From JAWKTT01 sp041398965 (GTDB taxonomy: Bacteria > Planctomycetota > Planctomycetia > Planctomycetales > Planctomycetaceae): 64,000 bases of DNA. A program made the translations under genes and the position numbers. The notes beneath the pieces were generated by a model that was not told where the DNA came from, did not search any database, and was given only the letters and a program-made list of their open reading frames with translations. The first letter of the stretch is position 1; the number at the start of each line of letters is the position of its first letter. The stretch covers positions 350,197 to 414,196 of the forward strand of contig JAWKTT010000003.1 of the NCBI GenBank assembly GCA_041398965.1, in the 5' to 3' direction. Of the stretch, positions 18,586-28,540 are shown piece after piece.

Positions 18586-20460
18586 TCAACAGTTGAGCAA
18601 GCAGACTGCAATCAACAGGAGGAGTACGGCAAAGGTGTCGGCGGGGGTAATTTCGTCGCTGCGTCGGTGGCGACGGAGGTAGTTCAGCAGCCCGCCGGTG
18701 GGGCATCCGAAGCGGCAATAGGCCATCGGGGTCATCGACGACGCGAGCAGTCCGACGACGGCAATGCCCAGTGTCGGCCAACCGGCGACGCGCAGGATGT
18801 AGGCATCGAACGGTTCAATATCGACTAAACTCAACGTGAACGCCCCCATTCCGACAAGAACCACAACCCCCAGGAGGATCGCGGGGATCGCTTCCAGACA
18901 ACGTCGAACTCGGGGCGACGGGTGCCATTGCCAGGGAAGCCTGCCCGCCAGCCATTGTTGGGCGGCTCCATGGGGACAGAGGTGAGAGCAATAGACGTTT
19001 CGCTTAAGAGTGATCGGGACGAGGAAGGCCGCAATGGTGAGGACGAGCGGGCCCCCGATGACTCGCCAGGGGATGCCCCCTTTCGCCCAGCCGACGAGAA
19101 GTGCCTGCGACACCAGATCGCCATTGATGAAGCCAAGGTATCCAATCAGCACGACTCGCCAGGCCCGTTGCACCCAAACGTTCCCTCGCCAGGAAGAGAA
19201 GGCGACACAGAGGCCGAGCAACGTGACCGCAATCGTCCCGTAGTCCCGGGCGGTCCACGCGACGGTCGACCATGCACCCCATTTTCGCGATAGCTTTTGC
19301 CACCAGGACGAAGCGGCCGCTTCCTCGGCGAGAGCCATTTGGGTTGCGGCTGACTCTTGCTGTTTCTTGACGTGTCTCGCTGCGGCAAGGCGAACTCCGT
19401 CTGCGACGTTTTGGCTGGTCATTGTCGCCCCAGAGACCCCCTCGACCCCCGCCTCTTTAAGGTCCAGCCCCCCCATCTCGGCCAACGACTTGTCATTGAA
19501 GTATCTCAGGAAATACGCCTCTTCACGCACATAGGTGACATACGGCTCGTTGTCATAACTACGACCGATCGCGAGTCCGATGATCTTGTCATCGACCAAG
19601 CCGACGAGTGTTTCGGTCGGTCCTTGATACCCGATCAACGACTCGGCTGCGGGGGTCGTTTGCAGGATGTCCCCCAGCACGACTCCTTGACCATCACGAA
19701 CTTCCCAACGAGACGGATCACTGGGAAGTGGGATGAGTTTCCTGGCAGTTGGGAAGAGAACTTGCACTGGTTCCAGCGCGGGGGGGCCGGGGAATTTGAG
19801 TGAAGCGGGAGCGCTACCAAGTCGCATTTGAACCGACTGCGCGATCGCCAGACTGGTGAGGGTTGCCCCGGAGACGGCATCGATGCGACTGAATGCGGCC
19901 AGTTGCTCGGGCGACTTTCCGATGAAGGATCGGAGGAACTCCCTTTGCTCGATCACTTGGGCGACATGCTCCCGCGTGTCGCCACTCGAAAGGATGCGCA
20001 CTCCCGCGATTCGTCCGTCGAGATCGAGACCAACCATCATGTTCGTCGGCCCCGAGAAGCCGATGATGTGATCAGCCAGCGGCGACGTCTGCATCACCCT
20101 CCCGAGTTCCGAACCTGAAGCATCCCGAACCGTCCAGGCAGCAGGTGACGGCTGTGTGTCGGGATTCGTCGCGATTGCTTCAAGGAGTTGAGCGTCCGGG
20201 AAGATCGTGCGAACATCGGCCAATGGAATCGATGGGGTGGTTGTCTGTCGAGACGCGAGGCCATGGCGATGGTGACGATGCATGAGCAAGACGATCGTCA
20301 ACACGAACAAAACGCGACAGGCATGGAAGAGTCGGCGTCGCCACGGATACTCGGGCCTCGGCTCAGAGGTTCCGTCCGGGGGGAAAGGCCCATCGCTGTT
20401 GCCGGTTGAGTGACAGCCGGTCGGCGAATCGTTCAACAAGGGCAGTTCGACGGAGTTCAC
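18586..20460 (-). CDS. NosR-like membrane flavoprotein with two FMN-binding domains and CxxxCP motifs
   Basis: 624 residues from a GTG start. After an N-terminal membrane helix (47-62) come two tandem FMN_bind domains, each ending in the flavin-attachment motif SGAT (197-200 and 343-346); the two domains are clearly duplicated. The C-terminal half has several membrane helices and two CxxxCP sites, YCSHLCPHG and YCRFGCPTG, as in NosR/NapH polyferredoxin-like proteins. ApbE-type flavinylation of the SGAT threonines is expected. It probably moves electrons across the membrane. Its GTG overlaps the TGA of the DUF1501 gene, so the two are coupled. No N2O reductase or ApbE gene is in the window. 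Confidence 0.82.
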   Translation of the reverse strand: MNSVELPLLNDSPTGCHSTGNSDGPFPPDGTSEPRPEYPWRRRLFHACRVLFVLTIVLLMHRHHRHGLASRQTTTPSIPLADVRTIFPDAQLLEAIATNPDTQPSPAAWTVRDASGSELGRVMQTSPLADHIIGFSGPTNMMVGLDLDGRIAGVRILSSGDTREHVAQVIEQREFLRSFIGKSPEQLAAFSRIDAVSGATLTSLAIAQSVQMRLGSAPASLKFPGPPALEPVQVLFPTARKLIPLPSDPSRWEVRDGQGVVLGDILQTTPAAESLIGYQGPTETLVGLVDDKIIGLAIGRSYDNEPYVTYVREEAYFLRYFNDKSLAEMGGLDLKEAGVEGVSGATMTSQNVADGVRLAAARHVKKQQESAATQMALAEEAAASSWWQKLSRKWGAWSTVAWTARDYGTIAVTLLGLCVAFSSWRGNVWVQRAWRVVLIGYLGFINGDLVSQALLVGWAKGGIPWRVIGGPLVLTIAAFLVPITLKRNVYCSHLCPHGAAQQWLAGRLPWQWHPSPRVRRCLEAIPAILLGVVVLVGMGAFTLSLVDIEPFDAYILRVAGWPTLGIAVVGLLASSMTPMAYCRFGCPTGGLLNYLRRHRRSDEITPADTFAVLLLLIAVCLLNC

Positions 20461-21941
20461 GCAAGAATCTCGTGTGCGACATGCCCGAAGACGTCGGTCA
20501 ATCGCATGTCGCGGCCACTATGACGGACGGTAAGTTTCGTGTGATCAATCCCCATGAGATGCAGGATTGTCGCGTGCAGATCGTGCATTTCGAGTTTGTT
20601 CTCGATGGCGTGATACCCATACTCGTCGGTCGCTCCGAAGGTCATTCCCCCCTTGACTCCCCCACCAGCCATCCAGACCGAGAACCCCCAGGGGTTATGG
20701 TCTCGGCCGTTGGAGCCTTGTGCAAAGGGGGTCCGTCCAAACTCTCCCGCCCAGAGGAGGAGCGTCGTGTCGAGCAGTCCGCGTTCTTTGAGATCGCTGA
20801 GCAACGCGGCAATCGGTTGATCGACAGAACGGGAGTTCTTCTCGTGTCCGTCTTTGAGGTTCGAGTGCTGATCCCAACGGTCCCCACTCCCTCCGGGACA
20901 GGTCAACTGAATAAATCGCACGCCCCGTTCCACCAAACGTCGGGCGACCAGGCATGATCGCCCAAACGTCTTTGTCCCGTCCCACTGTTGATCGAGCCCA
21001 TACATCTTTTGGGTTGCTTCCGTCTCTTCCGAAATCTCCATGAGATCGGGAACCGCCATCTGCATTCGGAAGGCGAGTTCGTAATTCGCAATTGCCGACT
21101 CAACGGCATCCTGTGGACCGATGCGATCGATCAACCCGGCATCGAGTTGCTTCATCAGTTCGAGCTTTCGCAATTGAGCCTGTTCGGATGGTTCGTGACG
21201 TTGGACATCGGCGACCGGCAATGCCCCTTGTCGGAACAGGGACCCCTGATAAGTTGCTGGCAGGAAGGCACTTCCAAAACATTCCAGTCCCCCCGGAGGA
21301 ATTAACCCTCCGTTCAACACGACGAAGCCGGGGAGGTTCTGGCACTCCGACCCCAGTCCATAAGTGACCCACGATCCGATACTCGGTCGCCCCTGGAGAC
21401 CGTGTCCGGTGTGGAGAAAGTAGTTCGCGTTCGTGTGCTCGGAGAAAGCGGAGGTCATCGAGCGGATGACGCAAAGATCATCGGCTCTCTGCCCGACATG
21501 GGGAAACAGATCGCTCACCGGGAGCCCCGACTCGCCGTAATTCTGGAACTTCCATGGCGACCCAAGCGAGTTTCCGACGTTGTCGAACTGCGTCGGTTGC
21601 ACCGTCATCTTGAATGGATTGCCGTTCTCGGCCTGCAACCTTGGCTTAGGATCGAACGTGTCGACCTGCGACGGGCCACCATCCATGTACAAGAAAATGA
21701 CGCTCGTCGCCCGAGCCGGAAACATCGGGGCCTTCGGGGCGAAGGGGAGATCGTTTGCGATGTTCGCCGGAGAGCGTTTGGCATCGTGGACCGCAGTCGG
21801 GACCGGGTCAGCAAATCCACTGTCGGTCATCATCAACCCGGCAAGAGCGGTCGCTCCAAAGCCCCCACCCGCTTGCTTCAACCACTGACGCCGCGACGTC
21901 GGGGCCGGAAGAAATCGTTGACAATGCATTCGAGTCTCCAC
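20457..21941 (-). CDS. DUF1501 Tat-exported protein
   Basis: 494 residues. A twin-arginine leader SRRQWLKQAGGG with a following hydrophobic stretch sits at residues 17-38. The body reads FLYMDGGPSQVDTFDPKP, FGRSCLVARRLVERGVRFI, WAGEFGRTPFAQG and GRDHNPWGFS, all standard for DUF1501, a sulfatase/alkaline-phosphatase-like fold. These proteins are very abundant in planctomycetes and usually pair with DUF1553 or DUF1592-type cytochromes; here the coupled partner is the NosR-like flavoprotein. Activity is not established. Confidence 0.88.
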   Translation of the reverse strand: METRMHCQRFLPAPTSRRQWLKQAGGGFGATALAGLMMTDSGFADPVPTAVHDAKRSPANIANDLPFAPKAPMFPARATSVIFLYMDGGPSQVDTFDPKPRLQAENGNPFKMTVQPTQFDNVGNSLGSPWKFQNYGESGLPVSDLFPHVGQRADDLCVIRSMTSAFSEHTNANYFLHTGHGLQGRPSIGSWVTYGLGSECQNLPGFVVLNGGLIPPGGLECFGSAFLPATYQGSLFRQGALPVADVQRHEPSEQAQLRKLELMKQLDAGLIDRIGPQDAVESAIANYELAFRMQMAVPDLMEISEETEATQKMYGLDQQWDGTKTFGRSCLVARRLVERGVRFIQLTCPGGSGDRWDQHSNLKDGHEKNSRSVDQPIAALLSDLKERGLLDTTLLLWAGEFGRTPFAQGSNGRDHNPWGFSVWMAGGGVKGGMTFGATDEYGYHAIENKLEMHDLHATILHLMGIDHTKLTVRHSGRDMRLTDVFGHVAHEILA

Positions 21942-22221
21942 CAGAAACCAGCAACACCCGCAAGGTCGCCCACCAGCCGCGGGGTGATCGTACTGTTCTC
22001 AGTGTAGTGTCTGCGCTGATCTGCCGCGACTGGGAACGCTGATCTGATGGCCCAACAATTCCGCTCACGATTGAAACACACACCAATTCTACGATTTTGA
22101 TCGTGCCTGCTTGCCAAGGGAGGACAGACGTTGCACAATGGGGGGCTTGCTTTTTGCGGGGGGACGGCGGAGTCGTCGACTGCGAGCCGACCACTCCGTT
22201 CACTCCACTGGCTACTGAGTC

Positions 22222-23496
22222 ATGATCTCTCGGATGCGACCGCGGTTACTCTGCTTGTTCGTGCTGCTCTCCTTGGCGAGCTTCGTCTTGTGGACCGACG
22301 CCGGATGGGCCGTCGCGGCACCGACCGGTCAAAAATCGGGGGAAGCAGAAACAGTCCTGGTCGACGCAACCTCCTCGACAGAGGTCTCGACCGACCCAAT
22401 TCCGGTAACGATCAGTCGAGACATTCCGGTTGATGAGGCCCTCCCTGCAGCGACCGGGATTCCGCAACTCGTCGTTTACTGCCTGTTGATCGTAGCTGCG
22501 TCGCTGTTCGGAGGATCGCTCCCTTCTTTCTTCACACTGACGCATCGGCGCGTGCAGACGATGATGAGCTTCGTTGGAGGGCTGATGCTGGGAATCGCCC
22601 TGTTCCATTTGCTCCCCCATGCGATTCACGAAGTGGGAATCAACCGGGTCTCGATGGTGATGATGAGCGCGATGGGGGGACTCCTCACGATGTTCCTGCT
22701 CTTGCGCACCTTCCACTTCCATCATCACGACCCGAGCGAACTCGTTCCCTCTCAATCTTGCGGCCACGATCACGATCATGACCACGATCACGACCATGAC
22801 CACAAAAGTCTTGGCCCTGATGCTCCAAAAGCGGGAGTGACCCACAAGACGGCATCCGAGTCGAGTCCAGCACCGGCGAAGCGGAACGAAATATCGCACG
22901 CAAGCACAGGGGGACACGAAGAACAACTCGGATTGCCCCACGATCTCAGTTGGCTTGGTGTGTTCCTGGGCTTAGGTTTGCACACATTAATCGATGGGTT
23001 AGCCCTGGCAGCGAGCGTACAAGCCGACGCCTCTCGCGGTACAGGGACATTGCTAGGGATTTCGGGCCTGTATGGGATTGCGGGGTTCACGGCGATTCTC
23101 GCCCACAAGCCACTGGATGCGATCAGCATCACATCGCTGATGACGAGCCGAAGTTGGACAACTTCTGGGAAGCTGCTGGTCAATGGGGCGTTCTCGCTGA
23201 TGTGCCCGCTGGGGGCCATCTTGTTTGTTCTCGGATTCGGCCGCTTCACCGGAAGCGAAGACCTGTTCCTCGGTTGTGCCCTGGGATTTGCTGCGGGAGT
23301 GTTCCTGTGCATCGCCCTCAGCGACCTGCTCCCAGAGATGGAGTTTCACTCGCATCATCGAGTGCAACTGACCTCTGCACTGCTTGTCGGCGTCATCCTC
23401 GCCTGGACGATGAGTCAGTTGAAACCGGCCCATCAACACCTCTCCCCCGGCAGCGACCCCAACGCTCCAACAGCCACGCAGACTGTCTCCCCCTGA
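22222..23496 (+). CDS. ZIP-family metal transporter with His/Asp loop
   Basis: 424 residues. A signal-like N-terminal helix (6-27) precedes about eight membrane spans. A cytoplasmic-type loop holds a run of HD pairs (around 22760-22805) typical of zinc-binding ZIP loops. Metal-site helices are visible as HTLIDGLALAASV and HKPLDAISITSL. It would import zinc or a related divalent metal. No Zur or Fur site was recognised upstream. Confidence 0.88.
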   Translation: MISRMRPRLLCLFVLLSLASFVLWTDAGWAVAAPTGQKSGEAETVLVDATSSTEVSTDPIPVTISRDIPVDEALPAATGIPQLVVYCLLIVAASLFGGSLPSFFTLTHRRVQTMMSFVGGLMLGIALFHLLPHAIHEVGINRVSMVMMSAMGGLLTMFLLLRTFHFHHHDPSELVPSQSCGHDHDHDHDHDHDHKSLGPDAPKAGVTHKTASESSPAPAKRNEISHASTGGHEEQLGLPHDLSWLGVFLGLGLHTLIDGLALAASVQADASRGTGTLLGISGLYGIAGFTAILAHKPLDAISITSLMTSRSWTTSGKLLVNGAFSLMCPLGAILFVLGFGRFTGSEDLFLGCALGFAAGVFLCIALSDLLPEMEFHSHHRVQLTSALLVGVILAWTMSQLKPAHQHLSPGSDPNAPTATQTVSP

Positions 23497-23615
23497 CACT
23501 CCGCTATGCAAGTGAAAACCCCCGTGCGGTCAACCTGTGGGTCAACGGCACGGGGGGCGTGTCTTCAAGGTCTTCGCGAGCAGAGTTTGCTTGCGTCGTC
23601 AGTCAGTCAGACTCG

Positions 23616-24605
23616 TTAGCGAGTCGTTGGCTGAGCAGGTCGGGTCGCGGTCTGTTGGGTGTTGACGTAGAACACCTTCGGATCGTCGATAATCCAAGGA
23701 GTCGACCACGACTTCCCATCGTCCGGGGTGACGACGTTGAAGAAGATCGTGTTGAAGTGCGTCCCGGGGATGTTGTAAGGTTTGGTCGAGACGATAAGGT
23801 CCTTCGCGGTCAGGTCTTCAACCCCGGCCTTCGCGTAATAATGGACTCGGGCATCGGGGGTGACCGACATTCCTAGCGTCCACCAACCTGGCTCGGTGAT
23901 GACGGGACCAGGTATCTCATGTCCATTCTCGTTCGCCCGGATCAGCAGCATAGCGTGATCCTTCCCATTCTGGGCGGTCTCTTTCGGGTTGAACTGAATG
24001 AAGAACCCGGGGTAGTAGGGCTCGATCTCGGTGACCATCTTGGGGCTGCGTCGCAGCAACTTGCCGAACCGGTCCTTCGCAGGCTTCTCCATCGGACCTT
24101 GCAGACCCATGCGATAACCAAAGGTGACGCCGTTGCGACGCTCCCACTGGTCCCACTCGGGTAGATAGACCCGCACGACGGTGCTGGGGGAGTAGTTCAG
24201 CGTGAGTGATTGTCCGGTCAGGATGATGTCGTCCTGAGCCTGCTTGACGGTTCCAGGTCGACCCGGAATGCCGGTGTCACGGGTCCGCAAGTACATGGCC
24301 CCGGTGCTTCCCGAGAGTCCGCCGGGAGGAGTCTCGACCCGCTTGACCACGTCAGGAATCCCACGTTTCGGACTCTCAAACCACTTCTGATTTGACGATT
24401 GTCCCAGGGGGTAACGAATCTGTTCGTCTTCTTCTTTACTACTCTTGGGGTAATTAAACGTAAACCCCCAAGCAGCATCTTCGAAGTCGTCAAAGTTCAT
24501 CAGCACGCCGGTCCCCGGGACCAACTGTGCCTCCGCCCGGTCCGAACCGAACGAGAACATCGAAAGAACCAACGCGAGTGGGAATGCAAAGCGGGGACGA
24601 ATCAC
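23616..24605 (-). CDS. Secreted protein of unknown function
   Basis: 329 residues from a GTG at 24605, with GAGGAAGAGG about eight bases upstream; the longer frame to 24683 adds no signal. The start gives a good signal peptide ending AEAQ. The mature part is beta-rich with many Trp/Tyr (VRVYLPEWDQW, TEPGWWTLGMSVTPDARVHY), suggesting a jelly-roll or concanavalin-like fold. I do not recognise the family; no catalytic residues can be named. Between this gene and 25000 I see no other feature. Confidence 0.7.
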   Translation of the reverse strand: MIRPRFAFPLALVLSMFSFGSDRAEAQLVPGTGVLMNFDDFEDAAWGFTFNYPKSSKEEDEQIRYPLGQSSNQKWFESPKRGIPDVVKRVETPPGGLSGSTGAMYLRTRDTGIPGRPGTVKQAQDDIILTGQSLTLNYSPSTVVRVYLPEWDQWERRNGVTFGYRMGLQGPMEKPAKDRFGKLLRRSPKMVTEIEPYYPGFFIQFNPKETAQNGKDHAMLLIRANENGHEIPGPVITEPGWWTLGMSVTPDARVHYYAKAGVEDLTAKDLIVSTKPYNIPGTHFNTIFFNVVTPDDGKSWSTPWIIDDPKVFYVNTQQTATRPAQPTTR

Positions 24606-24999
24606 GGTCAGCCTCTTCCTTGAGTGCTCGAAGCGGTGAGAATCCTTCTCATTCGGGAGAGCCTGAAAGACTTCCCGCCCCAAAGCTATCGGCCAACGGG
24701 ACGACTGCGGTCAAGTGTTTCCCAGCTCCCAGACAACACAAAAAGCCGAATGTCTCGCTTATTCCGGTTGCGAGGCTGAGGCAGGACAGAAAAGATGGGA
24801 AGGCTGCAAAGCTCTCGCAATCATTTCGACTTCTTCTTCAGCGGAGCGAACCCCCGCGTCACTGGGGTCTGTTGCTGACGGAGTTTCTTCTGCAAGTCCC
24901 CCCGCTTCATTACCGGCTTCCGCCCCTGCGACTCTCCACGCTGTGACATCACACACTCCACAAAGAAAGAACTCCCGACTCCCCAATCCCAACACCCCC

Positions 25000-25300
25000 A
25001 ACTTTGGTTCCACCAATAGAAACATCGCACCCATTGTCGGAGTAGGTGGCGAGCTTTGTCGCCGCGACAGTGGGAGTGAACATCCCGGAAAACGTCTGCC
25101 GTTCGACGGCGACGCTCCTATAGTTGGGGCCATCGGAATCCGCCGCCTGATCCCCCGCCACAGCCCGCACCTGCGATTCGTCATCATCTCTCAGATCGTA
25201 AAAGATACGATCCAGCGTGTCGAGAGGGGATTGTGCCATCGCAATTCGCGACGACCTGCCAACCAATGAGCAGAGTTCCCGCAGTCCAGTCGATCAGATT
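25000..25300 (-). pseudogene. Decayed duplicate of the N-terminal domain of the 718-aa protein
   Basis: Translating from the ATG at 25239 gives MAQSPLDTLDRIFYDLRDDD and about 80 residues that match the mature N-terminus of the protein encoded at 26384-28540, with about 17 differences by hand count. DNA similarity continues upstream into the signal-peptide region, but there the frame is broken. After the shared GTKV the frame runs on for 17 unrelated residues to a stop at 24949. It is a truncated paralogue, most likely untranslated. Confidence 0.75.
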
Positions 25301-25448
25301 CCTGCTTAACAGAGCAGATCAGACAGAGTGACCAGAATCGAGTGCAACACACTCTACCGAGAAGAACCGGCGTGCCAACGCCAAATCATTAAAGCACTCA
25401 GGCAGGAGGCTGTCCTACCTGTTTAGGAATGAACTCGATGCCTTCACG

Positions 25449-26387
25449 CTATTCGGAGTCCCCACTAAAGTCATATATCCTATGCGACCCCTCGTCTATG
25501 TAGTCGAAACGGCGGTTAAGGAAAGCGACCGTTTCCTTGATGTGCTGCCTATCTTCGTCAGTGATCGAACCACGCTCCTGCAACTGCATGTTAAGCCAAT
25601 CTACGACAAGGTAGTGACGGCGAGAGTAGAATGGGTCGATGCCTACAAACTTTGCCGCATGATCTGGGTTGTCGTTTCGAAGGCTATCGAAGTAATCTCC
25701 CCCTATCGAAATGCGGTCCCGATCCTCTGGCGTAGAATACGATGCAAACGACACGCATGCTTGATAGTACGTATTGCGGACCTTCTGATCCCATAAGGAA
25801 TCCGCTTCCACATCAAATGTGTTGCCGAAGACACTAGGGTAAAGTTCCATGATGATGGTACGCAATTCTCGCATCGAACGTTCATGTAGCGATTTGTCAT
25901 TGTCATGAGACTGGCTCAGAATACCGTTAGCAACCCGCAGGCGAATCTGCATCTCCGCCAACAAGGTCTCCCGCTTCACCTTCGCCGCGTCGACAATCCC
26001 CTGATCCAAGACAGAAAAATCCTCCACGGCATTAAAGCACGAGGGAGTGGACGCCCCGGACTCCAGAACCGTCAGATGCATTTGGGCGTAGGGGTCTCCC
26101 ACAAACATCTCACGCAATCGCGCGACCTGCTGCTGATATTCCGTGTCTTTGAGCACTACACCCTGATCGGAAACGACACCATTCCTCAACAAGCCGTCAA
26201 GATTCGCACGAACTGGCTGACTAGTAGCACTTCCTGCCGAAGAACCACTATCTCTCGACACCCTAATGGGCGAGTCCGACTCTTGGTCAGCGATTTGAGG
26301 CGGATAAAGGGAAACAATCAAAAGCCCAGTGACTAAACCTCCGGCGACAAAGGCTGCCGCAACGAGTGCAAAAGTATAGCGGTTCAT
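25449..26387 (-). CDS. Membrane-anchored protein of unknown function
   Basis: 312 residues with one N-terminal transmembrane helix (about 5-28) and a long exported domain. No recognised motif; the body is mainly helical, with CFNAVEDFSVL and YYQACVSFASYSTPEDRDR. Its start overlaps the stop of the upstream gene by four bases (ATGA), so it is the last gene of a three-gene unit. The DNA is distinctly more AT-rich than its surroundings. Confidence 0.7.
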   Translation of the reverse strand: MNRYTFALVAAAFVAGGLVTGLLIVSLYPPQIADQESDSPIRVSRDSGSSAGSATSQPVRANLDGLLRNGVVSDQGVVLKDTEYQQQVARLREMFVGDPYAQMHLTVLESGASTPSCFNAVEDFSVLDQGIVDAAKVKRETLLAEMQIRLRVANGILSQSHDNDKSLHERSMRELRTIIMELYPSVFGNTFDVEADSLWDQKVRNTYYQACVSFASYSTPEDRDRISIGGDYFDSLRNDNPDHAAKFVGIDPFYSRRHYLVVDWLNMQLQERGSITDEDRQHIKETVAFLNRRFDYIDEGSHRIYDFSGDSE

Positions 26388-28540
26388 ATTGCACTCCTAT
26401 CAATGACGATTTGGTGAGGAATCCATCTCCCGTTAACATAGTTTAACTGCGAGCCCAAGAACTTGACACCTATGACCTTCAATGGCGGGCACTGGTACTC
26501 CTGCAGCATTAATACAGTCACTGGGGCCTTGATGACATCTGCATGCAAACTGCCTATTTCCAATGAATTATTATCACTAAGTATGCGTCGAATTACTAGC
26601 TCAGCCATTGGCAATTGGTAAGAGTCACTTGTCATGTCATCGCTATTAATGGAGAAGGTCAACGCCCGATCATTCCCCAACTCCTTCTCGATGATCTCAT
26701 TAACCGTTTTGCCAGGGTACTTTTCTTTCATTTTCCGAGACACCCACTCGTCCTTAATTTCAGATTGCATGGTCTTAGGGCCAATAACCTCATTGACGGT
26801 CAGCCCTTCGTAGTTGGGGCCTTCGGCATCTCCATTTCTGTCAGGTCCATACTTGTAGAACAGCAATGTTCTTGTGGTGTTCTGCCAAGTGTTTATGGCA
26901 CTTGTAACTAGACGTCCACCCTTTGCAAGGTGTAGTTGTTTTGTTTCATCCCAATTCTCTTTGTTATCTATCTTGGCAATAATTCCACCAGTCTGGGTAA
27001 GCGGGTATGCTTCTGGTGTTTCTTGGGGGTTGGGAGCCAATGACCACTCTAGTGTCGTGACGAGTTCTTCATCTTGCATGTCTCTTCGCAGTTCTTCTTC
27101 AGTTCGCGATTCCTTTTTCGCAAGCGATATATTGGCTGGCACCAACTGTTCGTCAGTTACAGTAATCTTGACTTTGACTTTACTTTTCCCGTCCCACATC
27201 TTGTCGACGACAATGACGATCGAGTCGTTGGTCACAAAATGCCCTGTGAGGTCAGACTCGCCACCCTCGCCGACAAGGCCAACCGACTTAACAGTCTTGC
27301 CGTCGCCGAACATCGCATTCGTCAACTCGATCTTAGCCGTGTGCTCGACGGGTGTGTATTTTGTCGGTGAGAAATCTTCCCATTGGCCACCTCGCACCCT
27401 CCTACGGTCAATATCACGCACTTGAATCAGTAGGTCCAATATTTGCCCAAGTAGCACTCTGGCTCCTGTAGGAGGTGACGTTCCACCTTCTGCCATGTTC
27501 TGGGATGCGTCTGCTTCCTGGTAAAAGAAGAACATTGCATCATACTTTTCGAATTCCCAAAGTTCTGCGAACAACGCCAATTGGATGACCTTTTGTTCAC
27601 CCGGTCCGTCGTTACGGTTGCCGGGGTGGTTGTCGGTGGGGTTGCCGGGGTTGGTGGTGGTGTCGTCGTCGAGTTGGAGGGTGAGGGTGATTTGTTGGGT
27701 GGTTGCCCCGTCAGGGAGTTCGGGGGCGGTCCAGGTGATTGTGGTTCCTTCGATTCGTTGAGAACCGAGTTGGCCATTCTGGTCTGAGATTGTCAGCAGT
27801 ACGTGCAAGTCGTCGGGGACTAACTGCGGGCTGGAATAAGGCTGGGTGAGTTCATCAAGGTCGGTGCCGTGGACGGTGATTTCGATGACATCTCCGGCGA
27901 CGACTTCCAAGCTTTGCACGTCTGCTGGTGAGCCATTGACGGTAATGGTGTAAGGGGTCGACGGATCAAACGCGGGGGCCGGGCCGGGGTTCCAGGTCGA
28001 GGGGGTTGGCAAAATGCTGCCGCCGCCGTTGAAGGCGAAGAGGGTGGCTCCGTCGATGTCTTGGAGGCCTTGGTAGAAGGTGTTGCTGTAGTCGACGCGG
28101 ATGTGGTAACTCTGGCCGGGGACCCAGCTGGAGGGAGGGTTCACGAGATAGAACGATTGCGACAAGTTCGGCAGTGCCTGACCTTGGTTGAGTCTCGCAT
28201 GAACCTTGGTTCCATCGATGTAGATATCGCACCCATCGTCGGAGAAGATGGCCAGTTGAGTCGTGGCGGCAGTGGGGGTGAACATTCCGAAAAACGTCTG
28301 CTGTTCGACGGCGACGCTCTTGTAGTTGGGGCCATCAGAGTCAGCCGCCTGCGCCGCCGCCACAGCCCGCACCTGCGATTCGTCATCACCTCCCAGATCG
28401 TAAAAGATACCATCCAGCGTGTCGAGAGGGGATTGTGCCATCGCGGCTGGAGCAGATAGGCTGACCAGCGCGCAGAGGCCGGCAGTCAGCAGCAGGGAAT
28501 GAATCCTTGATCGCAATTGTGGACTAATTTGTGACGTCAT
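26384..28540 (-). CDS. Secreted multi-domain protein with PA14-like N-terminus
   Basis: 718 residues from the ATG at 28540; that start overlaps the previous gene by 17 bases, and gives a good signal peptide ending APAAMAQ. The first ~150 residues (TTQLAIFSDDGCDIYIDGTK then LVNPPSSWVPGQSYHIRVDY) have the PA14/GLEYA pattern of a carbohydrate- or surface-binding beta-sandwich. A Pro/Asp/Asn-rich linker follows, then about 400 residues I cannot place. Base composition changes sharply around 27430: the C-terminal half is AT-rich, the N-terminal half is not, suggesting a chimeric origin. A decayed duplicate of the N-terminus lies at 25.0-25.3 kb. Confidence 0.75.
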   Translation of the reverse strand: MTSQISPQLRSRIHSLLLTAGLCALVSLSAPAAMAQSPLDTLDGIFYDLGGDDESQVRAVAAAQAADSDGPNYKSVAVEQQTFFGMFTPTAATTQLAIFSDDGCDIYIDGTKVHARLNQGQALPNLSQSFYLVNPPSSWVPGQSYHIRVDYSNTFYQGLQDIDGATLFAFNGGGSILPTPSTWNPGPAPAFDPSTPYTITVNGSPADVQSLEVVAGDVIEITVHGTDLDELTQPYSSPQLVPDDLHVLLTISDQNGQLGSQRIEGTTITWTAPELPDGATTQQITLTLQLDDDTTTNPGNPTDNHPGNRNDGPGEQKVIQLALFAELWEFEKYDAMFFFYQEADASQNMAEGGTSPPTGARVLLGQILDLLIQVRDIDRRRVRGGQWEDFSPTKYTPVEHTAKIELTNAMFGDGKTVKSVGLVGEGGESDLTGHFVTNDSIVIVVDKMWDGKSKVKVKITVTDEQLVPANISLAKKESRTEEELRRDMQDEELVTTLEWSLAPNPQETPEAYPLTQTGGIIAKIDNKENWDETKQLHLAKGGRLVTSAINTWQNTTRTLLFYKYGPDRNGDAEGPNYEGLTVNEVIGPKTMQSEIKDEWVSRKMKEKYPGKTVNEIIEKELGNDRALTFSINSDDMTSDSYQLPMAELVIRRILSDNNSLEIGSLHADVIKAPVTVLMLQEYQCPPLKVIGVKFLGSQLNYVNGRWIPHQIVIDRSAI

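Noticed and set aside
22755..22805. Short tandem repeat of CACGAT type
   Set aside because: Encodes the His/Asp metal loop of the ZIP transporter.
27585..27690. GGTTGCCGGGG-type direct repeats
   Set aside because: Codes for the Pro/Asn/Asp linker of the 718-aa protein; ordinary linker degeneracy.
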